Notes under the pieces: generated by a model
Told to the model about the DNA's origin: nothing
Database searches by the model: none
The model's input: only the letters and a program-made list of their open reading frames with translations
Program-made: the position numbers and the translations under genes
Shown: positions 1-8,307 of the stretch, piece by piece
Position numbering within the stretch: position 1 is the first letter of the stretch
Layout of the letters: every line of letters begins with the position of its first letter
Assembly: GCF_019655335.1 (NCBI RefSeq)
Contig: NZ_BPFD01000001.1
Location: 62,001 to 126,000 of the forward strand
Direction: 5' to 3'
DNA length: 64,000 nt
Source: Shewanella hafniensis
GTDB taxonomy: Bacteria > Pseudomonadota > Gammaproteobacteria > Enterobacterales > Shewanellaceae

Positions 1-211
1 ACAGTTGGTTGTTGATGAGCCTTATCGCGCAACGAAGTTGCCAGCGGGTTTTAGGCATCACAATGATGTCATCTCATCCATATAGCTACGATAAAAACGA
101 ACGCTGTTTGTATGTCTGCTATTGATTAAAAGCGAATTTGTGAGAACTGCAATGTAAATGTCTGCAATTGGCACATAAGTAATATTCATAAAGTGCGAAT
201 ACTACATTAGC

Positions 212-919
212 TTACTTTACTGCAAAAACCGTAACCAATGTCTTCATTGAGTCACCCGTAATCATAACAAAGTACATCTTGCTCTCCACGTGCTGCCAGA
301 ATTCGGCCTCTTGTGCATATTTTTTTGCTTTTTTAGTAGCGACGCTTTCTGGTAACTCGGCTTTAGTTAGCGCAGAACATAACAGCTTTGTGCACAAAGC
401 CTTCCAAGGATGCTTAGGTACACCGTCTGAAAGCCTTTCCACAAACCGTTCCAGTGCATGACGAGTCACCACGACAGGTCCAATGTTCGGAACGTTGATG
501 ACCTCATCGATTTCTCTCACTGTAGCATTATCGACGCTGTATTCTTCGAAGGAATGTGAGAGCCAATCGTCCCGTTTCTCTACCGAGATCTGTGCTTCCT
601 GGTATCGAGTAAGCAAAAACCTAGTCAGGATGTACAGTGAATGCTGAGTTGAGCGTTGTTTCTGTAACTTTTTGATGGCTCCTTTACTGACTCGGATTTG
701 AAGCCCATTGCCGCTTCGGTTACTGCCCATCACCTCTTTCACTGACAAGAGGTGATGAATAGCATAGAGCTCAGCTGCAATTGGCTTTTGCTGCTCAGGT
801 AGCTTGTCGTATTGCTCACCTAAATTGACCTTTAGCTCGCCACCTCTTCGAATGCCGGTCTTCCAGTAAACCGTAAACTCACCATCAATCTGCTTTGTTA
901 ACAGGGTTAATACCATCAT
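212..919 (-). CDS. Conserved ICE hypothetical protein (s074/s075-like position)
   Basis: This 235-residue protein has no domain I recognise. It is mixed alpha/beta and soluble, with no signal peptide or membrane segment. A basic stretch lies near residues 78-90 and another near 195-200. It begins with two Met codons, and an AGGAG-like site lies 8-10 bases upstream. It follows the Toprim gene but is separated from it by a strong terminator (982-1005), so it probably has its own promoter. In SXT/R391 elements one or two unnamed conserved genes sit here, between the radC cluster and traF; I place it there by position only. Its 5' leader shares about 40 bases with the leader of the gene at 51567. 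Confidence 0.7.
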   Translation of the reverse strand: MMVLTLLTKQIDGEFTVYWKTGIRRGGELKVNLGEQYDKLPEQQKPIAAELYAIHHLLSVKEVMGSNRSGNGLQIRVSKGAIKKLQKQRSTQHSLYILTRFLLTRYQEAQISVEKRDDWLSHSFEEYSVDNATVREIDEVINVPNIGPVVVTRHALERFVERLSDGVPKHPWKALCTKLLCSALTKAELPESVATKKAKKYAQEAEFWQHVESKMYFVMITGDSMKTLVTVFAVK

Positions 920-947
920 GTTTGTTTCTCCTATTGGTTATCTATTT

Positions 948-981
948 TTCATTCTCCATGTTTTTTCAAATATGCAAGGCG
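948..981 (-). repeat. Leader repeat, copy A (shared with 51903-51937)
   Basis: On the minus strand the block starts CCTTGCATATTTGAAAA and continues with a TGGAGAATG-like stretch. The same arrangement, with small differences, occurs upstream of the gene starting at 51866. Both copies follow the stop codon of an upstream gene and precede an ICE gene of unknown function, which suggests a shared promoter or regulator site. Confidence 0.5.
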
Positions 982-1005
982 CAAAAAAAGGGGCCGAAGC
1001 CCCTT
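982..1005 (-). terminator. Rho-independent terminator of the recombination/radC operon
   Basis: On the minus strand a GGGGC-CGAA-type tetraloop hairpin (990-1003) is followed by a run of seven T residues. It starts a few bases after the stop of the Toprim gene and closes the long minus-strand operon that begins near 11.3 kb. Confidence 0.85.
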
Positions 1006-1008
1006 GGA

Positions 1009-2082
1009 TCAGATATGAACTTTCGGAAAGCCGATGGCACCGTAAACATTCAGCACATCATTCCAATCCCAACTTTTCACGCCGAGTGACGTTGGTATCG
1101 GAGGGATCAAGACTTGTGACAGAATGCCTTTTTGCCAGGCTTTTTTCTTGAGTTCATTCGCTGCATTCAGGCCGGTCTCAGAGAGATCGTGGTCTGCCCA
1201 GATGTACAGCATTTTCACATTACTTGGTGGTTCAAACCTAGCCAGTAGCGTTGCATTCACAACCGACCAACATGTCTGTCCCGTAGCTCTGGTAACCGCT
1301 AAAGCTGTTTCGATGCCTTCAGAAACACCTAGTACTTCACCAGGCTCACCTATCGGAATGGCACCACCAGTGATTGTTCTGTCACTTGGTATCGGCATCA
1401 TCTTTTTAGGCTTTTCAACCGGCGCTTTGAATCCATCTTCACTTAGGTAGATCCGATGAAACGTGGCCGAACGCCCTTGCTGCGTAACGATTTTACCTAG
1501 CAGCGCTGGGTAGCTATCGATAAACAGACCATCTTCATCATGGTAAGGCAAGTTTGGATGAAACCTCAGCACCGAATCCCATTCAGGACGAAGCCGCGTA
1601 ACAATGCCACGACGATGCAAGTAGTTCCAAACTGGTTGCGCACGAGTATCTGCAAGAGATAGCGTTTCTCCCCAGGTTTGATTCAAGCGATGGATAATCG
1701 CTTTGTCCTCGTCCTGCTTTCTAGCCCTCCAATCAACTGCGTTACTCGGTATTGGCCGAATAGACGCTTGTATTTGTCCGGGTTGAATACCAAGAACCTG
1801 GCCGATTGCTTCAATAGACTGAGCAAAGTTCCATCCATTAATCCAAGACAACAGTTCAAAGCCATCATGAAAGATCCCGCAGGTGTTACAAACGCCACCT
1901 CCGGTATATTCAGCATCTTTGAACAGCCTAAAGCCATCACGACCGCCATGAACAGGACAAGCCACATGACGGCCTTTTCGAGCAATAGCGGCATCAAGTT
2001 CAGGCACCAATGCCGCCAAGACTTGAAGCCATTGGCCATTAAGATATGGCCTTACTGTTTCAATCTGTAAAGGTAACGCCAT
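1009..2082 (-). CDS. Zinc-finger/Toprim primase-like protein
   Basis: This 357-residue protein looks like the plasmid-type primase family. Near residues 40-70 a CPVHGG...CNTCG pattern resembles the CHC2-type zinc-binding domain of primases. The C-terminal half carries a Toprim-like fold, with GVSEGIETALA (acidic Glu) and WADHD (DxD-like) as the metal-binding motifs. It presumably primes or processes single-stranded ICE DNA in the recipient. AAGGAGG lies 6 bases before the ATG, a very strong ribosome site. It is the last gene before the operon terminator, downstream of radC and a small gene. Primase activity is inferred from the domains; a helicase domain is absent. Confidence 0.8.
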   Translation of the reverse strand: MALPLQIETVRPYLNGQWLQVLAALVPELDAAIARKGRHVACPVHGGRDGFRLFKDAEYTGGGVCNTCGIFHDGFELLSWINGWNFAQSIEAIGQVLGIQPGQIQASIRPIPSNAVDWRARKQDEDKAIIHRLNQTWGETLSLADTRAQPVWNYLHRRGIVTRLRPEWDSVLRFHPNLPYHDEDGLFIDSYPALLGKIVTQQGRSATFHRIYLSEDGFKAPVEKPKKMMPIPSDRTITGGAIPIGEPGEVLGVSEGIETALAVTRATGQTCWSVVNATLLARFEPPSNVKMLYIWADHDLSETGLNAANELKKKAWQKGILSQVLIPPIPTSLGVKSWDWNDVLNVYGAIGFPKVHI

Positions 2083-2172
2083 ATAACCTCCTTAAGTAAA
2101 ATGCTGACTCCTACCACAGGTGGTAAAAGTCAGCTTAGGTCCTGCATTAGCCGTTCGGTTAATACAGGAGCG
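2083..2172 (-). promoter_or_regulatory. Two-stem leader before the Toprim gene
   Basis: Two inverted repeats lie in this gap. One is GCTGACT/AGTCAGC (2103-2109 with 2128-2134), enclosing a second ACCAC/GTGGT pair. The other is CCTGCATTA/TAATACAGG (2141-2168, one G-U). Unlike the other leaders of this operon, the ribosome site lies outside the second stem. Confidence 0.5.
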
Positions 2173-2514
2173 TTAGTCAAGCTGGATACCATGTCGTCTT
2201 AATAGCCACATGATGGAGTCACGAAGCACATCAGGATCGACAACCGCAGCCATCGCGCAAACACGAAAGCAAAATGGCGCTAATTCGTCATTTTGAATCC
2301 ACGACAACACATCCTTTCGCAACCGAGTACTGACACGGCCATCCAGCAATACTCGGATCGCATCCAATAGAATGCCTTCGCGTAACTGCCAGATTTCCGT
2401 GTCAGACCAAGTGACTGGGGCATCATCAAACTCAAATAGAAATTCGAGCTGTGATGATGTGTGTTGATGGGACTGCTTTTGTGATGTAGGAGAATGGGCA
2501 ATGCGCCCATTCAT
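2173..2514 (-). CDS. Small conserved ICE protein, function unknown
   Basis: This 113-residue protein has no domain I recognise. The N-terminal 25 residues are rich in Ser, Gln and His. The remainder is predicted helical, with the acidic stretch FEFDD near residue 30. The start codon overlaps the radC stop (TAATG), so translation is coupled to radC. Such coupling suggests it works with RadC or in the same DNA-processing step, but nothing in the sequence shows how. Confidence 0.7.
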   Translation of the reverse strand: MNGRIAHSPTSQKQSHQHTSSQLEFLFEFDDAPVTWSDTEIWQLREGILLDAIRVLLDGRVSTRLRKDVLSWIQNDELAPFCFRVCAMAAVVDPDVLRDSIMWLLRRHGIQLD

Positions 2515-3011
2515 TAAAGATAACCGCGTTCGGCAAGCGAAACGCAGCCCTCGGATGCGACCACAACATGGTCAAGCGTTCGAATATCAACAAGTGACAA
2601 GGCGTCACGGAGTCGATGAGTAATGCTTTTATCAGCTTCACTTGGCTCAGGATCACCCGATGGATGGTTATGAACCAATATCACTGCTGCTGCATTAAGT
2701 TCTAGCGCTCGCTTTGTTACTTCCCTTGGATACACGCTCGCCGCATCTAAAGTGCCTTTGAACAGCTCTTCAAATCGAATAACGCGATGCTTTGTATCAA
2801 GAAACAGTACGCCAAAGACTTCGTGCTCATACTCGTGCATCAGTGTTTGTAGGTATGAGAACGCCGACGATGGCTGTTCAATTTTTCGACCTTTACTCAA
2901 TCGACCACGGGCAAGCTTGAGCGCCATATCTAAGATATCCGCTTCAGTCACTTGCTCAGGAACGATGTAAGTACCGGCTTCTTCGCCAGCTAAGAACTTT
3001 TTGTTTTTCAT
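2514..3011 (-). CDS. radC: RadC-family JAMM/MPN+ protein
   Basis: This 165-residue protein carries the RadC signature HNHPSGDPEPSEAD near residues 118-131, the JAMM-type metal-binding motif. An upstream Glu in the EHEVFGV segment completes the expected pattern. The N-terminal helix-hairpin-helix domain of chromosomal RadC (about 225 aa) is missing, as is usual for mobile-element versions. I chose the ATG at 3011 because GGAG lies just before it; the open frame continues upstream only from a TTG inside the ribosome site. RadC-like proteins are common on plasmids and ICEs, but their biochemical role is not settled. Confidence 0.9.
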   Translation of the reverse strand: MKNKKFLAGEEAGTYIVPEQVTEADILDMALKLARGRLSKGRKIEQPSSAFSYLQTLMHEYEHEVFGVLFLDTKHRVIRFEELFKGTLDAASVYPREVTKRALELNAAAVILVHNHPSGDPEPSEADKSITHRLRDALSLVDIRTLDHVVVASEGCVSLAERGYL

Positions 3012-3092
3012 AGGAGTCTCCAAAAAAACGGAGACGAACCCATGCCCAGACGGGGACGGAATCGTCCCCGCAGGGTGGTAAAATGGATGTGG
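3012..3092 (-). promoter_or_regulatory. Two-hairpin leader before radC
   Basis: Reading the minus strand, hairpin 1 (3045-3075) pairs CCCTGCGGGGAC with GTCCCCGTCTGGG. Hairpin 2 (3016-3035) pairs GTCTCC with GGAGAC around a T-rich loop, so the ribosome binding site is buried in the stem. Hairpin 1 is preceded by CATTTTAC. Confidence 0.75.
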
Positions 3093-4748
3093 TTACTGAA
3101 TTAACAGTTGTTGTGTTACTTCGAATAACTCACGCTTTAGATCTTTGACGTCGTTAATCACGATGCTTTGTGGAAAGAATCTCTCAACACTGCGTGTTTG
3201 AATCCCGATCCCCAGTAGCTCAAAGCCACTGCGTCTGCACCGGTCAACAATGTCATGCGTGGCAGCCCAATCATCTGGGTCACCATCGGTTAGCACTATC
3301 ATTAGCTTTCGCTTCTGTTTTTGCGCTAACAAACTGTTTGCCGCAAACCACATCGCTTGTGCCATAGGCGTACAACCTCGTGGTTTTTGGTCAAAACAGG
3401 CGGCCCGATGTCGAACCGATTGCTTGGGCAACAACGCGATAGAAACTTCCTGATGAATACCAGGAAAATAACTGACCGCAGGTACAACACCCGGTATGCC
3501 TTCCAGTGCCATGGCCAAAGCCAAAGCGGCTTCATTGGCAACATGAAAGTACTTTCGATTACCTTCGCCAATGGGCTTACCCATTGAGCCCGATATATCA
3601 ACAAGCAAGTGCACAGCAGCATTGGGCGCAATGCGAGGTTGCCTTTGAATAAACAATCTCGACTCACCTGCTTGTGAAGCGGCAAGACGATGGGTTGCAA
3701 CTCGAAGACCTTGCCGTTTGGCATGATTCCGATTGTCCTGACTGGACTGAACCATGCCCCTAAGTCGGGCTCGAATTTGAGCGGACTCAGACGCCGACAA
3801 GGTCAAGATGGCCTCGTCACCCAACATAGCTTGCTCTGCTTGGGGCAAACTGAGTGGAGTGACGCCCTGATGTCCTTCAGCTTGTTCCGACAACACTTCT
3901 GCCACTTGTGCAAAGGTATCGGGTTCAAACTGAGCGGCACTGGCCTCTAAGGCTTGTCGCAAGTTGTCAGCTTGATCAGAGTTATCAGAATCACCCGTTT
4001 CAGCAGCATCCCCTGTTGCAGACGAACCTGTTTCCGGGGTTTGACTGTCACTACTGCTATTGCTGTCATTACTCGAATCTTGTCCAATGTCATTACCGCT
4101 ATCAGCATCCGACTCATCCTGTGGTGGACGAGATTCTTCTTCCAACATGGCAACGATGGCATCGACAAGTTTCAGCACTTCACCTGTAGATGCCAGGCTA
4201 GGCACTGCTGTCAGCATGGCGCTTAACCGGCTCATCGCTGCGGCAGGAAAGAGTTGTCTCACTCTTTCATCAACTGCTTGATACAAAGGCGTCAGCGCTT
4301 TCTGGCCCAGAAAATGGCATCTCAAGCGGCACAACAACCAGGCTTGCAAGTTAGATGCAGGCTCAAGCTGTTCAGGTACACACATTTGCTGTGTGTCCAC
4401 CATGTACTCAATCACTAGCGAAATACTGCGCCGGGTTCCGGGGTAATCCCTTGCCAATTCGTTTTCAATGCGCACATCCTCAATAATATTGAGAAGTGCC
4501 TTACGGATCGGCTTAGACGACGCCTTCTTCACCATGTCAAAATTGGTATGCCGAATATGCGCCGCTTCATGAGCCAGATAACCCCAAGCTATCTGTTGAT
4601 AGTGTGGGTCGTCTGGGTTTGCTGTTGGGATCACAATCCGCTCACCATCGGTAAACGCATCTTGTCCTTGAATAAGCACCTTCACACCAAACTTTTCGCC
4701 ATAAGCTGCGGCAACGATTGGCAGTGCATTTTTTAATGGATGATTCAT
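3093..4748 (-). CDS. CobT-like von Willebrand A domain protein
   Basis: This 551-residue protein has an N-terminal zinc-protease-like segment with HEAAHIRH (about residue 60). Next comes a low-complexity acidic linker rich in Ser, Asp, Gly and Asn (about 205-265). A C-terminal vWA domain has the MIDAS motif DISGSMG near residue 385 and a later TDGDPDD. It is organised like CobT/BatA-type partners of MoxR ATPases, and a CobS/MoxR ATPase is encoded four genes upstream in the same operon. In other systems such pairs remodel protein complexes in an ATP- and metal-dependent way; the target here is unknown. Start ATG 4748 is used, with GGAG inside the leader hairpin. Confidence 0.85.
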   Translation of the reverse strand: MNHPLKNALPIVAAAYGEKFGVKVLIQGQDAFTDGERIVIPTANPDDPHYQQIAWGYLAHEAAHIRHTNFDMVKKASSKPIRKALLNIIEDVRIENELARDYPGTRRSISLVIEYMVDTQQMCVPEQLEPASNLQAWLLCRLRCHFLGQKALTPLYQAVDERVRQLFPAAAMSRLSAMLTAVPSLASTGEVLKLVDAIVAMLEEESRPPQDESDADSGNDIGQDSSNDSNSSSDSQTPETGSSATGDAAETGDSDNSDQADNLRQALEASAAQFEPDTFAQVAEVLSEQAEGHQGVTPLSLPQAEQAMLGDEAILTLSASESAQIRARLRGMVQSSQDNRNHAKRQGLRVATHRLAASQAGESRLFIQRQPRIAPNAAVHLLVDISGSMGKPIGEGNRKYFHVANEAALALAMALEGIPGVVPAVSYFPGIHQEVSIALLPKQSVRHRAACFDQKPRGCTPMAQAMWFAANSLLAQKQKRKLMIVLTDGDPDDWAATHDIVDRCRRSGFELLGIGIQTRSVERFFPQSIVINDVKDLKRELFEVTQQLLIQ

Positions 4749-4817
4749 GGGAGTCTCCTAATCATTAGGGGGAATACTCCCTCAGCGGGAGCGTTTCCCC
4801 GCTGGGAATATGGATGT
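4749..4817 (-). promoter_or_regulatory. Two-hairpin leader before the vWA gene
   Basis: Hairpin 1 pairs CAGCGGG with CCCGCTG (783-789 with 798-804 of the 4000s). Hairpin 2 pairs GGGAGT (4749-4754) with ACTCCC (4776-4781), directly adjoining the start codon and enclosing the ribosome site. Confidence 0.7.
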
Positions 4818-5258
4818 TTAAACCTGTGCTTTTAGCTTATCCAGGTCGTATTTTTGACCTAACCAAGCCACCAATTGAGCTGGACTCTCGTGCTGCTCAA
4901 ATGACGTTTTAAGCTGGTCTAAACTCAGGATGTCATCCAATGTCAGACCGTACTGATCTTGTAACTGAGTAGACACCTCGTGTTGATATTGCAGCCAGGC
5001 CCGCTCAAAAGCGGTTTGCTGCAATGCCATGTTTGGAACAAATACCATGGCCGTTACCCAAGCTCCTTGTGCGTCCGCATCTGCGATCAAAACAGGATTC
5101 TTGGGGATCACGACACTATGTGTTGAGTACAACCGTTGTACTAACGTTCGACAACACGCCACTTCTGGTATCGATTCACTTTCAACCGCATCAGTCACAC
5201 CACGAAAATGTGCTTCAAACTGGTTCAGTTGGCTGGGGTTATGGATGCTTGATTGCAT
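4818..5258 (-). CDS. Conserved ICE protein, function unknown
   Basis: This 146-residue soluble protein has no motif I recognise and no signal peptide. It lies between the DUF3150-like gene and the vWA gene in the MoxR/vWA cluster, each separated by a two-hairpin leader. An SXT/R391 counterpart is expected at this position (s070-s072 range), but I cannot assign the number. A role as a small partner of the MoxR/vWA pair is a guess from position. Confidence 0.7.
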   Translation of the reverse strand: MQSSIHNPSQLNQFEAHFRGVTDAVESESIPEVACCRTLVQRLYSTHSVVIPKNPVLIADADAQGAWVTAMVFVPNMALQQTAFERAWLQYQHEVSTQLQDQYGLTLDDILSLDQLKTSFEQHESPAQLVAWLGQKYDLDKLKAQV

Positions 5259-5319
5259 AATTTCCTCTTACATAGTTCAGAGGACATGCGCCCTTAAGGG
5301 CAACATGCCCTCAAGGACG
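5259..5319 (-). promoter_or_regulatory. Two-hairpin leader before the 4818-5258 gene
   Basis: Hairpin 1 pairs CCTTGAGGGC with GCCCTTAAGG (5292-5316). Hairpin 2 pairs TCCTCT with AGAGGA (5263-5268 with 5279-5284), with the ribosome site in the stem. Confidence 0.7.
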
Positions 5320-6273
5320 TTAGAAATAAAATGAGTTTGGTACAGTCGAACCAATGTTTGGTCTGACGGTTGGTTGTGGTATTGCACGTAAGTTATCAGC
5401 CTGAGCAGAAACTGGCTGCGCGGGTTTAGGTTCAGGTTTGGGCATCAGTTGTCTGATATCCAATTGACCTTCACCGTGCATTCTCATCTTGTCTGGATCA
5501 GACAAAATTAAAATGGTCGCCATCAGTTCGTGATAGAGATTGTCTGTCACAGGGCCGGTCTTCGGCAGACGAACAAATAAATTGTCCATCGCTTCAACCA
5601 TCGGCTGAACTCGATGATCCAGGAATGACAAACCATCCAACTTGTCTCTTAACCGCTTCAGAGGATTAAGGGCTCGCTGACTGATTTGATTCTTACCTGC
5701 AACGGAACGCTCAAACAGTTCATTGGCATCACGAGCCACTTCCCTAAAGAGGGTGTGTCCCATACCATTGACCTTGTCATCTAAGCCACCAGCTTGTTCA
5801 GCTGGTTGCATTCGATAGATGGCATAATCGAACTGAAGTCGTTGTTCCACGTCTTCGATGGGTGACAGCGCACGCCGGATTGCATCTGCAAATTCCGGGT
5901 GTTTTGCAACCCAGTCAAACGTCACCTGATCATAGTTGTCCAAGAACAACTGCTTGCACTGCGCAAACTCCTGACCGATCCGGTCAAGCTCTGGAACAAT
6001 CTGATCAATTCGGTCTTCAGGGACGGCATAGCCACCTAAAAACCGCACACCGACTTGCTCACACAAGCGCTGCGCTTCTTTCTTAAGCCTTTCAAAGTTC
6101 GCCAATGCCTCTGGGTCGCAAATTTTTTTACTCCCTAAGCTGGCAACATCCTTCGGTGGAAGTTGACTACCATTGGCTAATCTGAAATCTTCAGGCCTTA
6201 GTTTTTTTCTACCGCTCCAGATGGAACAGTCGATGTGACAAATCAAAAGTTTGTCGAGGGTTTGAATACTCAT
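5320..6273 (-). CDS. DUF3150-like protein
   Basis: This 317-residue, largely helical protein resembles the DUF3150 family found beside MoxR/vWA genes in ICEs and plasmids. The central region (about 90-230) is charged and heptad-like. Residues 270-300 form a Pro/Gln-rich linker. The last residues are NSFYF, close to the SSFYF end of Exo and the NYYF end of the WGR-like protein in the same operon. Function is unknown; the shared tail after a flexible linker suggests docking on a common partner. Start ATG 6273 follows a hairpin-enclosed ribosome site. Confidence 0.8.
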   Translation of the reverse strand: MSIQTLDKLLICHIDCSIWSGRKKLRPEDFRLANGSQLPPKDVASLGSKKICDPEALANFERLKKEAQRLCEQVGVRFLGGYAVPEDRIDQIVPELDRIGQEFAQCKQLFLDNYDQVTFDWVAKHPEFADAIRRALSPIEDVEQRLQFDYAIYRMQPAEQAGGLDDKVNGMGHTLFREVARDANELFERSVAGKNQISQRALNPLKRLRDKLDGLSFLDHRVQPMVEAMDNLFVRLPKTGPVTDNLYHELMATILILSDPDKMRMHGEGQLDIRQLMPKPEPKPAQPVSAQADNLRAIPQPTVRPNIGSTVPNSFYF

Positions 6274-6371
6274 AGTGCATCCTCATGCGAGATGGGGACG
6301 CACCACTCCCAGCAGGAGCAATGGCCCCCGTTTGGGTGGTAGTAGTTGACGCGCTAATGGCAACATCACTA
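6274..6371 (-). promoter_or_regulatory. Two-hairpin leader before the DUF3150-like gene
   Basis: Hairpin 2 pairs GTGCGTCC with GGATGCAC (6275-6282 with 6296-6303, one G-U) next to the start codon. Hairpin 1 (about 6305-6335) has the usual CCCA...CGGG/CCTG...TGGG layout but more mismatches than its relatives. Confidence 0.6.
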
Positions 6372-7142
6372 TCAGAAATAGTAATTTTGCGAATCAGGCG
6401 ACGATTGGTTGAGATCGATTTTCGCAGGCATTAAGTCCAGTGCTTCAGCAATCGGGCGAACCCGCTCTAAATCACTGCCTAGCAACCGCAATACATCTTT
6501 TTCCAACTTCAGTTGGTCGGATACTTCTATCCCTTCAGGACTCGCTACTGTGAGCGAACACAGTGGTGGTAATTGACGCTTAAAGGCCAGTAACAGCAAC
6601 AATGGCCACGGGCCATCATCCGTGTTAACAATGCCAGCGCCTTCACCTGACACCATGCTGATTTGATTGGTACTAGGTAATCCGCTTTTGCAAAACCCTA
6701 ATGACCATTCTCCAATCCTGACCTGGTTATCATCAATAACAGCCAAGCCATAGGCTTCAAGCAGCTTTGCCATATCGAACAACGCTTTTTGCGCCAGCGA
6801 GATTTGGCCATTGACGTCCTTGCGAGTACGAAACTCCCAACTGACGTTATTGGCGCACGCGACACTATCTAGCGCATTTGAGAGTTCAAATGACCGCCCT
6901 TGATGATCAATGCCGACTTGTCCAACAAATCGATAACCCTTGTTGATTTTCTCATTGATTCTTCGGTCTGCTTCTGCGTTAGGATCAGTCGAGTCAATCA
7001 ATCGCTGCTGCGACAATTGACCTGCTTTTCCAAACCGGACTTCAATCTCCTGGGTATCTGATCCAACGTAAATCGCCCATTCTTTGGCTGTCCCATCAGA
7101 ATGACTGTAACGGTAAAGAGCAAAGCACTTTTCCATCATCAA
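6372..7142 (-). CDS. WGR-like domain protein of the MoxR/vWA cluster
   Basis: This 256-residue protein has an N-terminal domain (about 5-85) that resembles WGR: a WAIYVGSD strand, EVRFGKAGQ, and a later KGYRFVG. The remainder is unrecognised. It ends SQNYYF, similar to the ends of Exo and the DUF3150-like protein. The start overlaps the cobS stop by four bases, so the two genes are translationally coupled and probably act together. WGR domains in other proteins bind nucleic acid, so a DNA-binding adaptor for the MoxR ATPase is plausible but unproven. Confidence 0.7.
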   Translation of the reverse strand: MMMEKCFALYRYSHSDGTAKEWAIYVGSDTQEIEVRFGKAGQLSQQRLIDSTDPNAEADRRINEKINKGYRFVGQVGIDHQGRSFELSNALDSVACANNVSWEFRTRKDVNGQISLAQKALFDMAKLLEAYGLAVIDDNQVRIGEWSLGFCKSGLPSTNQISMVSGEGAGIVNTDDGPWPLLLLLAFKRQLPPLCSLTVASPEGIEVSDQLKLEKDVLRLLGSDLERVRPIAEALDLMPAKIDLNQSSPDSQNYYF

Positions 7143-8098
7143 TCCTCCCAGTGGTCACCGAAGACATCAGCGGCAATACGGTGAATGGCTTCACGTTGCT
7201 CCAACTCAGCACGAGCCGTCAAAGACCGAACCAGTGCATACTCCACTGCGTTAGGAGCGCCTTTAAAAGCAAGTGTTAACTTTGCCCAGCGCACCAAGGT
7301 CCGAGTGGACATGGTGATACTAAGCTCAGCGCCGCCATCCGCGCCCCCAATAAATAGACGGCGAATGTCACCAGCCACTTTCACCATTTTTTGGCGAAAG
7401 ACTTCTGGCAAGCCCGGCGCAACGTTCTCCAGAATGGCTTCCTCTACAGAAGGCTCTGCATAGGTCGCTTCGATGATTCTAAAGCGATCAAGAAAAGCCA
7501 AATTCTGTTGAAGCACACCTTGATACAAGCCCGTCTGGTCACCGCTGCCCGCACTGTTGCCGGTAGCGATAAAACGAAACTTGTTGTGTGGCATGATGAT
7601 CTCTCCGCCATTTTGTGCGATGACCAAAGGGGCACCTTCCAAAATGTCATTGAGTCCAGCCAGTTCAGCAGGCTCAGCAAGATCCATTTCATTAATGATC
7701 AGCAAATGGCCATGCTTTACAGCCAGTGCCAGCGGTCCATACACAAAGGTCATGTTGCCATTAACCAGTGTGTGGTGACCGATAAGATCGGACAATTCCA
7801 ATCGACCGTGCGCAGTAATTTGCTGAACAGGCCAATTCAATCGAGAAGCAACTTGGCAAATTAGCGAGGTCTTCCCGCATCCAGTGGGGCCTGTAATATA
7901 CAAACCGTCACCGTCGGGGTTAGACAAGAACGCCAATACGTCACGTAAGTCTTCTTTTCTAAAAACATACTCGTCCTTGCGAACGGGAATGTTTGGATGG
8001 GTAGTGTCGGCACTAAATCCTTCCAGAACGAAAGCATCAGGAGCCGAGACATTAAACGCTTGATTCACTTGAACCAAAAATGGGGATTGTTCAGTCAT
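7139..8098 (-). CDS. cobS: CobS/MoxR-type AAA+ ATPase
   Basis: This 319-residue AAA+ protein has Walker A GPTGCGKTS, Walker B LLIINEMDLA and a sensor-1-like FIATGNSAG. It belongs to the MoxR/CobS group, which works with vWA (CobT-like) partners; one is encoded at 3093-4748. I used the ATG at 8098 rather than the longer open frame because that ATG lies directly after a hairpin-enclosed GAGG, as in the other genes here. The upstream 39 codons would read through the leader hairpins. In SXT the gene at this place is called cobS, although it has no link to cobalamin synthesis. Confidence 0.88.
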   Translation of the reverse strand: MTEQSPFLVQVNQAFNVSAPDAFVLEGFSADTTHPNIPVRKDEYVFRKEDLRDVLAFLSNPDGDGLYITGPTGCGKTSLICQVASRLNWPVQQITAHGRLELSDLIGHHTLVNGNMTFVYGPLALAVKHGHLLIINEMDLAEPAELAGLNDILEGAPLVIAQNGGEIIMPHNKFRFIATGNSAGSGDQTGLYQGVLQQNLAFLDRFRIIEATYAEPSVEEAILENVAPGLPEVFRQKMVKVAGDIRRLFIGGADGGAELSITMSTRTLVRWAKLTLAFKGAPNAVEYALVRSLTARAELEQREAIHRIAADVFGDHWED

Positions 8099-8165
8099 GG
8101 TAAACCTCATCTGTTTTGACGAGGCCCCATGCCCCAACAGGGACTGAAGTCCCCGTCGGGTGGTG
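8099..8165 (-). promoter_or_regulatory. Two-hairpin leader before cobS
   Basis: Hairpin 2 pairs CCTCGTC with GATGAGG (8105-8111 with 8118-8124) and contains the ribosome site. Hairpin 1 (8132-8160) pairs CCCGACGGGGAC with GTCCCTGTTGGGG. The leader supports a cobS start at 8098. Confidence 0.72.
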
Positions 8166-8263
8166 TGTTGATTGTGGTATGGCTGTGTATGTAAGAGTTC
8201 AGCTCGCTCTATCATTCGTACCCAGCATTGGCTACGAGTGAAACTGCTTTCTGATGCACTCGA

Positions 8264-8298
8264 TGTAAGTGCATGAGAAAGGAGCCGAAATCGGCTCC
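8264..8298 (-). terminator. Possible intra-operon terminator/attenuator between exo and cobS
   Basis: A perfect 18-bp palindrome, GGAGCCGAAATCGGCTCC (8281-8298), lies just after exo and is followed on the minus strand by TTTCTC. A second TGCACT/AGTGCA stem follows. The T run is weak, so it may be a partial terminator or an RNA-stability element. Confidence 0.45.
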
Positions 8299-8307
8299 AA
8301 GTGAACG

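Noticed and set aside
895..1151. Plus-strand open frames overlapping the leader of the 212-919 gene
   Set aside because: They overlap the terminator and the Toprim gene on the other strand, lack ribosome sites, and have no protein-like composition.
8099..8215. N-terminal extension of CobS to 8215
   Set aside because: It would translate through both leader hairpins; the ATG at 8098 has the hairpin-enclosed ribosome site seen before neighbouring genes.
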